The translations under genes were made by a program, and so were the position numbers. The notes beneath the pieces are model-generated. The model was not told the DNA's origin, searched no databases, and worked only from the letters and a program-made list of their open reading frames with translations. Positions 36,709-46,098 of a stretch of 64,000 nt of DNA are shown here, piece by piece. This DNA comes from Exiguobacterium indicum HHS 31 (GTDB taxonomy: Bacteria; Bacillota; Bacilli; Exiguobacteriales; Exiguobacteriaceae): contig NZ_MPSZ01000001.1 of NCBI RefSeq assembly GCF_001939065.1, forward strand, positions 248,001-312,000, written 5' to 3'. Each line of letters opens with the position of its first letter. Positions within the stretch are counted from its first letter, which is position 1.

Positions 36709-37892
36709 GTGGAACTACATGAATTAAAAGCGAGTCTTGCCTCGCAAATCACGCAAGGAACACTGATCCATGCAACGATAAGTAATCCGCGTCAAAAATC
36801 AAATGATCTCCGACGAATCAAGGTAAAACCGATTCTATTAAGAGATACGGTGATGATGCAGGTAGAGTTTCAATTTGAACGCGTTATGAAGCATGAAAAT
36901 ATTTTAATTGACGATTTCGTCGGGCGACTCGATGACTGGTTCACGGAATTCCGCCAATTCTTATTCCGTTTTGAAGAAGAGGAATGGCAATTCCAGCTCT
37001 CGAAAAAGCTGAAAGTCGCGATCAAGACATCCAAAAAGGAGCCGATGAAAGCTCTCTTATCGCATGACCGGAAAAAAACCTATCTATTAGAAGACGGTGT
37101 GCCGGTTCCGTTTCTGATTCGCTTAGGTGTCATGACGGAAGCGGGTCAAGTCAAAAAACAGAAGTATGATAAGTTTAAACAAATCAATCGCTTTCTTGAA
37201 TTTGTCGAGGATAGCATTGCTGCCTTGCCAAAAGGAAAAAACTCCGGATCTTGGACTTCGGATGCGGGAAATCGTATTTGACGTTCGCTCTCTATCATTA
37301 TCTAAAAGTCGTCAAAGGATTCGACCTCGAAGTGACAGGTCTTGATTTAAAGAAAGAAGTCATCGAAGAATGTACACAAATTGCGCGTGATCTGGATTAT
37401 ACCGATCTGACATTCCGTGTCGGAGACGTTCATGATTACACAGGGGAGACGGAAGTTGACCTGATGGTGACACTTCACGCTTGTGATGTCGCGACCGACG
37501 TCGCACTCGCGCGAGCTGTTGACTGGAATGCATCGGTCATCCTGAGCGTACCGTGTTGTCAAAAGGAATTGAACCGTCAACTGGACTGTTCGCCACTCGA
37601 TGTCATGCTACAGCACGGACTGATTAAAGAAAAATTCGCATCACTGGCGACAGACTCGATTCGTGCCGAGTTGCTGACGCTCGTCGGATACGAAGCGCAG
37701 CTTCTCGAATTCATTGATCTCGAGCACACACCGAAGAACATCTTGATTCGCGCATACAAACAAAACAAGCGACCAACGGAAGAGAAAATCGATCGTTACA
37801 TCGCGTTCCGTGATTTGTTGCATGCCCGACCATTTTTAGAAACTGAATTAAGCGGCAGACTTGGACAGATTTCACCGAAACTCGTACAATAA
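36709..37892 (+). pseudogene. SAM-dependent methyltransferase interrupted by a -1 frameshift
   Basis: Two overlapping frames form one protein of about 394 residues. The first (GTG at 36709, AAAGGA upstream, to stop 37281) gives an N-terminal domain starting VELHELKASLASQ. The second, in the -1 frame, gives the methyltransferase core: ILDFGCGKSYLTFALYHYL (SAM loop), VTGLDLKKEV, LMVTLHACDVATD and VPCCQKEL, resembling Methyltransf_32 proteins. The switch point is A AAA AAC at 37236-37242, in the correct frame for -1 slippage. It may be a pseudogene, a sequence error in the A run, or programmed frameshifting. The downstream half shows no other damage. Confidence 0.75.
37236..37242 (+). other. Slippery heptamer A_AAA_AAC at the frame change
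   Basis: Frame 0 reads GGA AAA AAC; slipping back one base gives AAA AAA CTC CGG ATC, which continues directly into LRILDFGCGK of the methyltransferase. This is the canonical X XXY YYZ form. Downstream only a weak TCCG/CGGA pairing is seen as a possible stimulator. Confidence 0.6.
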
Positions 37893-37922
37893 GAAGGAGA
37901 ACGAATCAAAGGAGGCAATACG

Positions 37923-38348
37923 ATGGATTTCCAAATGTATTTTGAAGATGTCGTCCAAACAGCCCGCAAAGAAGCGCAAGCTGCTGGATTTGAAGAATTA
38001 ACGACGCCAGAGAGCGTGGATGAAGCAATGAAACGCGAAGGGTTAACACTTGTCCTTGTCAATTCGGTGTGTGGATGTGCTGGCGGGATCGCCCGTCCTG
38101 CTGCAGCGTACGTTAATCGGAAAGAGGGCATCAAGCCCGATCATTTCGTCACGGTATTCGCTGGACAAGATCGCGAAGCGACAGACCGTGCGCGTGAATA
38201 CTTCGAAGGTTACCCACCTTCATCTCCATCATTTGCATTAATGCAAGATGGAAACATCCTCTCGATGGTCGAGCGGTTCGACATCGAATCGTTCACGGCG
38301 GAAGAGGTCGTCGAGAAACTTGAATCATTGATTGAAATCTACGCATAA
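37923..38348 (+). CDS. Bacilliredoxin, BrxA/BrxB family
   Basis: A 141-residue thioredoxin-like protein (former DUF1094, YphP/YqiW). The active site CGC is in [19 protein letters not shown], followed by [19 protein letters not shown]. Bacilliredoxins remove bacillithiol from mixed disulphides on proteins after oxidative stress. AAAGGAGG lies upstream of the ATG. In B. subtilis, yqiW lies next to the art ABC operon as here, which favours the BrxB orthologue. Confidence 0.93.
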   Translation: MDFQMYFEDVVQTARKEAQAAGFEELTTPESVDEAMKREGLTLVLVNSVCGCAGGIARPAAAYVNRKEGIKPDHFVTVFAGQDREATDRAREYFEGYPPSSPSFALMQDGNILSMVERFDIESFTAEEVVEKLESLIEIYA

Positions 38349-38351
38349 GCA

Positions 38352-38384
38352 AAGAAGGCTCCTGATAAAGGAGTCTTTTTTTGC
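38352..38384 (+). terminator. Terminator after the bacilliredoxin gene
   Basis: GGCTCC pairs with GGAGTC (one G-U), flanked by A and T runs, with seven T following. Confidence 0.75.
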
Positions 38385-38418
38385 GTATTCATGAGATTAA
38401 AATAATAAATTTTAAAAT

Positions 38419-38432
38419 TGAAAGCGTTTGCA
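38419..38432 (+). promoter_or_regulatory. cre site (CcpA operator) upstream of the amino-acid ABC operon
   Basis: TGAAAGCGTTTGCA matches the catabolite-responsive element consensus TGWAARCGYTWNCW at every position. It overlaps a possible promoter (TTGAAA at 38418, TATAAA at 38439), so CcpA would repress. The 250 bp from 38385 to 38635 is otherwise AT-rich and non-coding. Confidence 0.65.
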
Positions 38433-38635
38433 AAATTGTATAAAAAGTCATTTATGCATGATTTATGAATAGAAACTCAAAAAAATTTATATATTTATGC
38501 TTTACAGTGAATAAATATTCGTATATCCTAAAAGCAATAGAACAGGTCAGGCTTTTCGGTATTGAATTGGACATACACATAAGTCATACTATTGTTAAAG
38601 TTCTGACAATTGAGCGTTGGAAGGGGAAAACTCGA

Positions 38636-39409
38636 ATGAAAAAATTATTAGCAACGGCAATGGCAGGCATTCTGGCAGTCACGATGGCAGCATGTGGCGC
38701 GTCGGAAGAATCAACAGGTGGATCAAGCAAAAGCGATAAAGTATTGACGATGGGAACGTCAGCGGATTACTTCCCATTTGAATACATCGATACGAAAAAA
38801 GGAGAGGACATCGTCGGGTTCGACGTTGCGATCGCCAAAGAAGTCACGAAAAATCTCGGGTATGACTTAAAAATCGAAGACATGGAATTCGGTAGCCTAC
38901 TTGGTGCCCTCAGCTCAGGTCGTGTCGATTTCGTCATGGCGGGTATGACACCGACAGAAGAACGGAAGAAAAATGCTGACTTCACAGACATTTACTTCGA
39001 ATCGAAAAACTTGGTCATGACGAAGGATAAAGCGATCAGTTCGGAAGACGAACTCAAAGGCAAAAAAATCGGTGTCCAGCTTGGATCAATCCAAGAGGGA
39101 CTCGCAAAAGATCGCTTCAAAGATAGCGAAGCGGTTCCTTTGAACAAAATCCCAGAAATCATTCAAGAATTGAATACAGGTCGGATTGATGCCCTCATCA
39201 TTGAGGACGCAGTTGCCGTCAAATACATGGATCAAGATGCATCCCTGAAAACGTACCAGATTGAAGAAGATGGTCCAGCTGGATCAGCGATCGCCTTCAA
39301 AAAAGGTGACAAGATGCGTGACGATTTCAACAAAGAGTTGAAGAAGATGATTGACAGTGGTGAAATCGATAAATTGGCTGAAGAATGGTTCCAAAAAGAA
39401 GCAAAATAA
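38636..39409 (+). CDS. Amino-acid ABC transporter, substrate-binding lipoprotein
   Basis: A 257-residue SBP of the glutamine/arginine/cystine type. The lipoprotein signal ends AVTMAA-C, followed by a Ser/Gly linker. Conserved: VGFDVAIAKEVTKNLGYDL, MAGMTPTEERKKNADFT and the last helix KLAEEWFQ. AAGGGG precedes the ATG at 38636; a longer frame to 38465 lacks a site and a signal peptide. Position beside brx suggests the B. subtilis artP (yqiX) arginine system. Confidence 0.9.
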   Translation: MKKLLATAMAGILAVTMAACGASEESTGGSSKSDKVLTMGTSADYFPFEYIDTKKGEDIVGFDVAIAKEVTKNLGYDLKIEDMEFGSLLGALSSGRVDFVMAGMTPTEERKKNADFTDIYFESKNLVMTKDKAISSEDELKGKKIGVQLGSIQEGLAKDRFKDSEAVPLNKIPEIIQELNTGRIDALIIEDAVAVKYMDQDASLKTYQIEEDGPAGSAIAFKKGDKMRDDFNKELKKMIDSGEIDKLAEEWFQKEAK

Positions 39410-39469
39410 GTCAAGTGCATGGGGGTGGGGGTAACCTCATCCCTTTTGTGCGACGTTAGGAGATTGATT

Positions 39470-40126
39470 ATGATAGACTTTACAAAGATTCAAGATTCAA
39501 TTCCATATATTCTTGAGGGGATTCCGGTCCTGTTCCAAGTCGTCATCGTGGCGGCCATTGCCGGGATGCTGATCGGAATCGTCGTCGCGGCACTGAAAAT
39601 CACGAAGAGCCGTTTCATCCGTTTCATTGGTCATACGTATACGGCGATTTTCCGGGGAACCCCATTGATCTTGCAACTGGCGATCGTCCACTTCGGATTA
39701 CCACAGTTGACAGGGTATGTCACGACAGGATACCAATCGGCAATCATCGCCTTCTCCTTGAACTCCGGAGCGTACATCTCGGAAATCATTCGGGCCGGGA
39801 TTCAAGCCGTTGATCGTGGGCAGTGGGAAGCTGCAGATGCGCTCGGTATTTCGTATTTCAAACAACTCCGTTCGATCATTTTGCCACAAGCCTTTAAAAA
39901 CATCCTTCCAGCGATCATGAACGAATTGATCACGTTGACGAAGGAATCGGCACTCGTCTCGACGGTCGGTGTTCTCGATGTCATGCGTCGTGCACAAATC
40001 GTTGGAGGAGAAAAGGCGATTTATTTCGAACCGTTGTTGTTTGCCGGATTCGTATATTTTGTTCTCGTCATGGGATTGAGTTTGATAGGCCAACAAGTCG
40101 AAAAAGCTATGAGAAAGAGTGGGTAA
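39470..40126 (+). CDS. Amino-acid ABC transporter permease
   Basis: A 218-residue inner-membrane permease of the HisM/GlnP group with about five membrane helices. [19 protein letters not shown] and the cytoplasmic EAA loop [30 protein letters not shown] are diagnostic. AGGAG lies upstream of the ATG at 39470. Second gene of an artPQR-like operon. Confidence 0.93.
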   Translation: MIDFTKIQDSIPYILEGIPVLFQVVIVAAIAGMLIGIVVAALKITKSRFIRFIGHTYTAIFRGTPLILQLAIVHFGLPQLTGYVTTGYQSAIIAFSLNSGAYISEIIRAGIQAVDRGQWEAADALGISYFKQLRSIILPQAFKNILPAIMNELITLTKESALVSTVGVLDVMRRAQIVGGEKAIYFEPLLFAGFVYFVLVMGLSLIGQQVEKAMRKSG

Positions 40127-40130
40127 TCAG

Positions 40131-40862
40131 ATGGAACCTATGATCCAAGTCACCGATTTGCATAAGCAATTCGGAAAATTAGAAGTATTAAAAGGTATCT
40201 CGACGACAGTTACACGCGGTGAAGTCGTCGCTGTCATTGGACCGTCGGGATCCGGTAAATCAACATTTCTACGTTGTATCAACTTACTTGAACAACCAAC
40301 GAGTGGAACGATTATCGTCGATGGTTTTGAACTGACGAAACCAAAAGCGAACATCTCGAAAGCACGTCAGAACATCGGAATGGTGTTCCAACAATTTAAC
40401 TTGTTCCCACATAAGTCTGTTCTTGATAACTTGACGTACGCACCGATCAACGTCCTTGGTATCTCAAAAGACGAGGCAGTCAAGCGGGCAGAGACATTGC
40501 TTGAACGTGTCGGTCTAGCTGAAAAACGCGATAATTACCCGAACCAGTTGTCAGGTGGACAAAAACAACGGGTCGCAATCGCACGCGCTCTTGCGATGGA
40601 ACCGAACGTCATGTTGTTTGATGAACCGACGTCAGCGCTTGACCCAGAGATGGTCAACGAAGTACTGGACGTCATGAAGCAATTGGCGGAAAGCGGAATG
40701 ACGATGGTCATCGTCACTCACGAGATGGGCTTCGCCAAAGAAGTCGCGGATCGCGTCTTGTTCCTCGATGAGGGGATTCTGATGGAAGAAGGTTCGCCGG
40801 TCGAACTCTTCGACAATCCGAAGACGGACCGGGCGAAAAAATTCCTCGAAAAAGTTTTATGA
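40131..40862 (+). CDS. Amino-acid ABC transporter ATP-binding protein
   Basis: A 243-residue ATPase of the polar amino-acid class. Walker [11 protein letters not shown]-loop [16 protein letters not shown], signature [15 protein letters not shown], Walker [17 protein letters not shown] and H-loop [15 protein letters not shown]. It follows the permease by 4 bp and ends the operon before a terminator. Confidence 0.95.
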   Translation: MEPMIQVTDLHKQFGKLEVLKGISTTVTRGEVVAVIGPSGSGKSTFLRCINLLEQPTSGTIIVDGFELTKPKANISKARQNIGMVFQQFNLFPHKSVLDNLTYAPINVLGISKDEAVKRAETLLERVGLAEKRDNYPNQLSGGQKQRVAIARALAMEPNVMLFDEPTSALDPEMVNEVLDVMKQLAESGMTMVIVTHEMGFAKEVADRVLFLDEGILMEEGSPVELFDNPKTDRAKKFLEKVL

Positions 40863-40870
40863 GCACGGCA

Positions 40871-40899
40871 CGCTAACTCTGAAGAGGGTTAGCGTTTTT
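40871..40899 (+). terminator. Terminator of the amino-acid ABC operon
   Basis: CGCTAACTCT pairs with AGGGTTAGCG (loop GAAG), followed by five T. Confidence 0.92.
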
Positions 40900-40926
40900 C
40901 GGTTTTTAGTAGAGAGGGGGATAAGA

Positions 40927-41463
40927 ATGAAAAAATTGCTTGAAGGTCATCATACTCGTCTGACGCGTTTTCAGTCGGAAGATACCGAAGTGATGCAACG
41001 TCTGCTTGACGATGCAACGTTTGCTCGTCATTTCAGTGCGACGCCATATCGTCACTTATCGAAGGAAAAGATTGAACAGATGATGGCGACTGATGCTCCG
41101 GAGACGTTTCGGTTTGCGATTCGTAACTTCGAAGATGAACGGATGATTGGTGTCGTCGCATTAGAAGATATTTTACCGACACATGGAACGGCATGGCTGA
41201 TGATTGGCATCGATCCGGATTGTGAAGGACAAGGGTATGCGACGGATGCGCTACAGACGATACTAGAGTACGCCTTCTTAGAGTTGAACTTGTACCGGAT
41301 TCAATTGACGGTCTTTGAGTATAATACACGTGCGGTTAAGCTGTACGAACGACTCGGGTTCGTACAGGAAGGAAGATACCGTGCCTTTTTACGACGAGAC
41401 GGAGAGCGGCATGATATGTTACTGTACGGATTACTCGAACCGGAATGGAGAGATCGACAATGA
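40927..41463 (+). CDS. GNAT acetyltransferase, RimJ/RimL type
   Basis: A 178-residue N-acetyltransferase. GIDPDCEGQGYATDALQTILEYAFLELNLYRIQLTVFEYNTRAVKLYERLGFVQEG contains the acetyl-CoA and C-terminal signatures of the RimJ/RimL group. Substrate unknown; members modify ribosomal proteins, polyamines or antibiotics. GAGGGGGA precedes the ATG. Its stop overlaps the next start (ATGA). Confidence 0.88.
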   Translation: MKKLLEGHHTRLTRFQSEDTEVMQRLLDDATFARHFSATPYRHLSKEKIEQMMATDAPETFRFAIRNFEDERMIGVVALEDILPTHGTAWLMIGIDPDCEGQGYATDALQTILEYAFLELNLYRIQLTVFEYNTRAVKLYERLGFVQEGRYRAFLRRDGERHDMLLYGLLEPEWRDRQ

Positions 41464-42071
41464 TTCAAGAAACGGAAATCTTCGTCCGGTCGTTTCACGC
41501 GACGGACTTTTCAGGTCATGATTATGCCCATATCGAACGGGTTCGCCGTTTAGCGTTACATATTGCCAAACAAGAAGGCGGGAACGTCAAAATCATCGAA
41601 CTATCTGCCTTACTCCATGACGTAGCAGATAGTAAACTCGGGGGAACGGCAGAGACGGTCGCGTCCTTTTTGCAAGGAAAAGTGACGGAAGAAGAACAAG
41701 AACAAATTCTAGACATCATCACGAGCCTGTCCTATAAAGACGGTACACGCCCACCGATGCAAACAATCGAAGGGCAAATCGTTCAAGATGCTGATCGTCT
41801 CGATGCCATCGGTGCAATCGGGATTGCGCGCACATTTCAGTTCGCTGGTCGGTTCGGGGAGCCGATGCATGTACCTGGTCTAGCACCACGAGAACCGGGT
41901 GACCGAACGGGAGAGACGAGTGCCCTGAATCATTTTGAAGAAAAGTTATTCCGGCTAAAAGATTTAATGAATACGAACACAGCACTTCATTTAGCAGAGG
42001 AGCGACATCGCTACATGGAAGAGTTCGTTGATCGGTTCAAGCAAGAGTGGGATGGCACTATATACAGTTGA
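41460..42071 (+). CDS. HD-domain phosphohydrolase (YpgQ-like)
   Basis: A 203-residue HD protein. The metal ligands follow the H...HD...D pattern: GHDYAHIERV, ALLHDVADSK and QDADRLDAIGAIGIAR. B. subtilis YpgQ, of this type, is reported to hydrolyse nucleoside triphosphates; the activity here is inferred. The ATG at 41460 overlaps the preceding stop and has GGAG 9 nt upstream, so the two genes are coupled. Confidence 0.88.
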   Translation: MIQETEIFVRSFHATDFSGHDYAHIERVRRLALHIAKQEGGNVKIIELSALLHDVADSKLGGTAETVASFLQGKVTEEEQEQILDIITSLSYKDGTRPPMQTIEGQIVQDADRLDAIGAIGIARTFQFAGRFGEPMHVPGLAPREPGDRTGETSALNHFEEKLFRLKDLMNTNTALHLAEERHRYMEEFVDRFKQEWDGTIYS

Positions 42072-42094
42072 ATACTTGTTTTCAAAATCACTTC

Positions 42095-42148
42095 AAAAAA
42101 ACAATGCGCGTTTCCGATTAAGCTTGCGGAAAACGTGCATTGTTTTTG
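42095..42148. terminator. Bidirectional terminator
   Basis: AAACAATGCGCGTTTCCG pairs with CGGAAAACGTGCATTGTTT, with A/T runs on both sides. It separates the HD gene from the convergent ZIP transporter gene. Confidence 0.9.
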
Positions 42149-42151
42149 TCA

Positions 42152-42865
42152 TTAACTAAGGATGATGGCAGTAATTAACCCAAGTGCTGCGAACAGACCA
42201 ACGATCGCGCCGCCTTCCTCGTGGGCTTCCGGCATCATCGTCGAAGCGAGCATTGCGATGATCCCACCGCTTGCGAAGCTACCGATCATGGCGAATTGCA
42301 TGTCCGGGAGTTCTGCGAGAATCGTGTAGCCGGCGAGTGAGGCGAGGGCGGAGATCAACCAGACGACTCCCCACATCAGTAATACTTTGTTCTTCGAAAA
42401 GCCATCTTTTCGCAAACCGGTCGTACTCGATAAGCCTTCCGGGATGTTGCTGACGAAAATCGCCGCGACGAGTGCCGCGCTGACATTTCCCGATAACAGA
42501 CTGGCACCGATCATGATTGATTCCGGGATCGCATCAAGAATCGTCCCGAAAAAAATCGCTGTTCCCGTGCCTTCGTTCCCACCAGACGAGCGTTTCCGTT
42601 TACTCGCGCCGCGTGACGAAACGAATAGGTCAAAGCCCGTAAAGACGAGTGCGCCGACAATGAAAGAGATTGCGACGACGAGTGTCGTTGACTTCTTTAA
42701 TGCTTCATCGAGTAACTCGAACGTCGCTGCTCCAATCAAGATCCCGGTTCCAAACGACATGATGTAACCAATCAGGCGTTGCTTTAAGGGTAAGTACAAT
42801 CCGAATAGGGCACCGATGACAACGGCACCACCTGCTAGCGCTCCCCAACCGAACGCTTCCCACAT
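42152..42865 (-). CDS. ZIP family metal transporter
   Basis: A 237-residue protein with about eight membrane helices. Helix IV/V motifs GTILDAIPESIMIGASLL and VSNIPEGLSSTTGL carry the metal-binding residues, and MMPEAHEEGG lies near the end. Expected to carry zinc or another divalent cation. AAGGAGG precedes the ATG. No metal-regulator site was recognised upstream. Confidence 0.9.
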   Translation of the reverse strand: MWEAFGWGALAGGAVVIGALFGLYLPLKQRLIGYIMSFGTGILIGAATFELLDEALKKSTTLVVAISFIVGALVFTGFDLFVSSRGASKRKRSSGGNEGTGTAIFFGTILDAIPESIMIGASLLSGNVSAALVAAIFVSNIPEGLSSTTGLRKDGFSKNKVLLMWGVVWLISALASLAGYTILAELPDMQFAMIGSFASGGIIAMLASTMMPEAHEEGGAIVGLFAALGLITAIILS

Positions 42866-42956
42866 ACGATCGCCTCCTTCTTGTCCTTTCTACCTGTTCT
42901 AGATAATTCATAAACATAGCGGAAAGAAAGAAAAAAAGTTCGCGACGCATGCAAGG

Positions 42957-43080
42957 GGCTGACTTAAAAACAGAATGACGCGTCATTTCACGCCTTTTCC
43001 TCAGGGGAGATACAAAATCCTGTAGGAGTGGCGTGAAACGTATGATTCTTATCTTTGTGGAGACCGACTTCTTGAGTCAT
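42957..43080. repeat. Interspersed repeat, copy B (deleted copy)
   Basis: About 124 bp. It keeps the two ends (GGCTGACTTAAAAA and CTTGAGTCA) and the GAATGACGCGTC arm, but lacks the middle and the 15-bp hairpin present in copies A and C. Sequence drift is also higher. Same orientation as copy C. Confidence 0.8.
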
Positions 43081-43093
43081 TCCATCTCAATCA

Positions 43094-43858
43094 TTAGAAC
43101 GGTTGTTTATTTAACCAATGTCCACCGTCAAGAGCGATACATTCTCCGTTCAAGTAGCGGGCTTGATCTGACACCATCCATGTTGCAAGTGTTGCGATCT
43201 CTTCCGGTGTCCCGAATCGACCGAGCGGAACGTTGCGGCGAATTCGTTCCGCGTGTTCCGGTGACAATGCGAGTTTATCAGCACCACCTGTCCGTTCGAT
43301 CGGTCCCGGACTGATCGCGTTGACACGGGCTTGATATTTATAGCCCCATTCGACGGCAAGCGTCCGCGTCAAGTTCAGGACACCGGCTTTCGCAGCGGCG
43401 CTCGGAGCGACACCAGCGCCAGCCTGCCACGCATAAGACGCAACGATGTTGACGATTTGTCCGCCAACGACTTGATCTTCCTGCCATCCTTTGACCAGAG
43501 CGTGACAGCAGTTGAATGTCCCGTTGAGGACGATATCGATGACCGTCTTCCATCCATTCGGTGATAACTCGTCGGTCGGGCAGATGAAGTTCCCGGCAGC
43601 ATTGTTGATCAATGCTTCGAGACGACCGAACCGTTCCCGTGCTTGATTGACAGCAGCCAGACAAGCGTCAGCATCACGGACATCCATCTGAATCGTCAGA
43701 TGTTCGCCTTGAATCTGCTCCAATGCTTCATCCATCAGTCGCAAGCGTTCCGCGTCGCGTCCTGTAACGACGACGTTCCAGCCGGCTTTCTTTAAGGCGA
43801 GCGCCATCGCTTTCCCCATTCCGTTCGTTCCACCCGTCACCATGATCGTTTGTGTCAT
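43094..43858 (-). CDS. fadH: 2,4-dienoyl-CoA reductase-like SDR (FadH/YkuF type)
   Basis: A 254-residue short-chain dehydrogenase. NAD(P) motif VTGGTNGMGKAMA, NNAAGNF, and the substrate region VASYAWQAGAGVAPSAAAKAGV. The usual YxxxK tyrosine is replaced by SAAAK, as in bacterial dienoyl-CoA reductases, which favours FadH over other SDRs. It would act in degradation of unsaturated fatty acids. AAGGAGG precedes the ATG at 43858. Confidence 0.85.
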   Translation of the reverse strand: MTQTIMVTGGTNGMGKAMALALKKAGWNVVVTGRDAERLRLMDEALEQIQGEHLTIQMDVRDADACLAAVNQARERFGRLEALINNAAGNFICPTDELSPNGWKTVIDIVLNGTFNCCHALVKGWQEDQVVGGQIVNIVASYAWQAGAGVAPSAAAKAGVLNLTRTLAVEWGYKYQARVNAISPGPIERTGGADKLALSPEHAERIRRNVPLGRFGTPEEIATLATWMVSDQARYLNGECIALDGGHWLNKQPF

Positions 43859-43907
43859 ATTGATTCCTCCTTTATGTAATGAATGAACAGCCATTCATAT
43901 TCTTTAT

Positions 43908-43939
43908 TCAAAAAAGAAGGAGCGAACTCCTTCTTTTTC
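43908..43939. terminator. Terminator of ppaC
   Basis: AAAAAGAAGGAG pairs with CTCCTTCTTTTT around CGAA. It directly follows the ppaC stop on the minus strand. Confidence 0.9.
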
Positions 43940-43943
43940 TGAC

Positions 43944-44879
43944 TTATTGTGTTGCAAGAGCCGTATCTGTTAAGACAGGAACGACTTGTTTCTTACGTGA
44001 AACGACACCTTCAAGGTAAACAAGGTTGTTCGTCGCTTCAAGACCGTAAGCACGCTCGACGAGATTCGCTTCTTTCCCGAGGACGAGTCCAACAGAGTTG
44101 TTCGTCAAGATATCCGTGACGATGAAGACGAACAGATCAAGACCTTTTGCAAGGATGACTTCGTTGATCGCTGTTTCGAGTTCTTCTTGGCGAAGCAAGA
44201 CTTCTGCTGTATCGACCGTGTTGACTTGAGCGATTTCGACTTTGAGTGTTCCCATCGTGAATTCTTTTGCATCAAGTGAGATCAATTCAGGAACGGATTT
44301 TTTCGAGAGATCAGCTCCAGCTTTGAGCATCTCAAGACCGTAGACGTTCGCATCGACACCAGCGATTTCTGCGAGTTCACGTGCTGCGATGATATCTTGC
44401 TCCGTGCAAGTCGGCGATTTGAATAGGAGCGAGTCAGAAATGATCGCTGATAACATCAACCCAGCGATTTCTGGTTTGATGGCAACACCATGCTCTTTGT
44501 AGAGTTTGTTCAGGATCGTTGCTGTACAGCCGACTGGTTCTGCCCGGTAGTAAACAGGGTCTGATGTCTCGAAGTTTGCGATCCGGTGATGGTCGATGAC
44601 TTCTGTTACCGTAACCGCATCGATATCGTTCGCACTTTGTTGACGTTCGTTGTGGTCGACTAAAATGACGTGTGATGCTTCCGTCGCGACTTCTGTCACG
44701 AGACGTGGTGCTGAAACTTTGAACGTATCGAGTGCGAATAACGTTTCATCATTCATTTCACCGAGGCGGATGGCTTCGGCATTGACACCGAGTGCTTTCT
44801 TTAATTCTGCATAAGCGATTGCCGATGTGATTGTATCGGTATCAGGATTTTTGTGACCAAATACTAAAACTTTTTCCAT
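43944..44879 (-). CDS. ppaC: Manganese-dependent inorganic pyrophosphatase
   Basis: A 311-residue family II (DHH) pyrophosphatase. Metal ligands are in [22 protein letters not shown] and [10 protein letters not shown]; the C-terminal DHHA2 domain ends [13 protein letters not shown]. It drives biosynthesis by hydrolysing PPi. The ATG at 44879 has GAGGAG upstream; an extension to 44927 has no site. Strongly conserved in Bacilli. Confidence 0.96.
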   Translation of the reverse strand: MEKVLVFGHKNPDTDTITSAIAYAELKKALGVNAEAIRLGEMNDETLFALDTFKVSAPRLVTEVATEASHVILVDHNERQQSANDIDAVTVTEVIDHHRIANFETSDPVYYRAEPVGCTATILNKLYKEHGVAIKPEIAGLMLSAIISDSLLFKSPTCTEQDIIAARELAEIAGVDANVYGLEMLKAGADLSKKSVPELISLDAKEFTMGTLKVEIAQVNTVDTAEVLLRQEELETAINEVILAKGLDLFVFIVTDILTNNSVGLVLGKEANLVERAYGLEATNNLVYLEGVVSRKKQVVPVLTDTALATQ

Positions 44880-44936
44880 GACGTGTTCACTCCTCAATGA
44901 TTGTTGTCTCGCCCTATAGTGTATCATATCTCCGAT

Positions 44937-46013
44937 TTAGAAAGCGTTCATTTTCACCATGATACCAGCGATTTTTTCACTCCAGAAGGGGTCTGACGCG
45001 TAAAAGACGTTCATGCCTTTTTGTTTGTTCCCAAGGTACGCCCCACGGAAATAACGTCCATCCCGATCGAGATAATCCTTTGCGATGAATCGACCGGTCT
45101 GCTCGATCGAGTCCGTCAAGGATTTATAGACGGTCGCATCTTCTCCCGGTGCGGAATCGGTCGCATTGACGCCGAACAAGTTATTTTTCTCGCGGGCAAT
45201 CTCAGACCGTCCATAATCGGATTCGTGAATCGCATGTGCAAGCAGATAAGCCGCGTTGACACGGTATTTCTTTTCAACGGACTTAAAGACTTTTCCTTTA
45301 CCGATCAAGGGGCTGTCCGGAGCTTGCTCCTTGATGAACGCATCGAGTTGTTTGGCACTGAGACGCGTCGGTTTCGTCAAATCACGTGTTAATGTCTTCG
45401 ATTCAACATATTTGCTCGTCCGAGGCGTCGTTTTCGTTGCTTCGCCGGCAACGATCAGTCCACCAAGTCCGCTGTCCGCGACGATGTAGTGAAGGAGACG
45501 ATCACCTTTCGTCTGGTAATACGATGCATTCGAGACACGTTCTGCGGGGAATGGGCGTAAGCGGTCCGTTGGGACATGACCCGTCACGCCGGCGATGCTG
45601 ACACGACTTGTCTGTTCCCCGAATTCAAGCAACTGGACACGTGAGCCGGAAGCGACGTACGTGAGCCGTTTCTTTAAATCAGGGTCACGATGAATTGAAA
45701 GGATACCACGATCGTCGACGATCCCAGTACCTGGTCCACCGAGGTAGACATAGCGGTCGTCCGATGAACGTTTCACCGCACCACGCTGACCCGCATATTC
45801 CTTCGCCTCGGCGAACGTCTGGAAGTCTTGCTCGTTGATTTTACCTTTCTCATAGCGCTCAGCCGAATAAGGCGCAGGTGGGGTTAAGACGGTCTTCGGT
45901 TCCTCGCGGAGCCAAAAGAACAAGAGAACTCCGATGAGGAAGAAAAAAAGTAATCCTTTTATCGAACCGGTCCGGCGCACGGGGCGACCGGGGCGGATAG
46001 TGCGTGTCGTCAA
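44937..46013 (-). CDS. Membrane-anchored endo-beta-N-acetylglucosaminidase (GH73)
   Basis: A 358-residue protein with a basic N-terminus, one membrane anchor (about 19-35, LLFFFLIGVLLFFW), an SH3-like middle part and a C-terminal glucosaminidase domain. The catalytic glutamate is in LLAHAIHESDYGRSEIAREKNNLFGVNA, as in LytG-type enzymes. It should cleave glycan strands of the wall. The start appears to be TTG at 46013 with AAAGGA about 11 nt upstream; no better ATG is available. Confidence 0.87.
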   Translation of the reverse strand: MTTRTIRPGRPVRRTGSIKGLLFFFLIGVLLFFWLREEPKTVLTPPAPYSAERYEKGKINEQDFQTFAEAKEYAGQRGAVKRSSDDRYVYLGGPGTGIVDDRGILSIHRDPDLKKRLTYVASGSRVQLLEFGEQTSRVSIAGVTGHVPTDRLRPFPAERVSNASYYQTKGDRLLHYIVADSGLGGLIVAGEATKTTPRTSKYVESKTLTRDLTKPTRLSAKQLDAFIKEQAPDSPLIGKGKVFKSVEKKYRVNAAYLLAHAIHESDYGRSEIAREKNNLFGVNATDSAPGEDATVYKSLTDSIEQTGRFIAKDYLDRDGRYFRGAYLGNKQKGMNVFYASDPFWSEKIAGIMVKMNAF

Positions 46014-46098
46014 AGTAAATCACGTCCTTTAAAAAGCAATGGACATTCCTGTCCAACGTAGGTAGTCTAACAAAGAAAAACAAAAGGGGGTGAACCTG

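Noticed and set aside
38465..38635. 57-codon N-terminal extension of the amino-acid binding protein
   Set aside because: It would bury the lipoprotein signal and has no ribosome-binding site; the ATG at 38636 has one.
43033..43314. Rightward frame of 93 codons over repeat copy B
   Set aside because: It starts in the repeat and runs antisense into the FadH-like gene without a ribosome-binding site.
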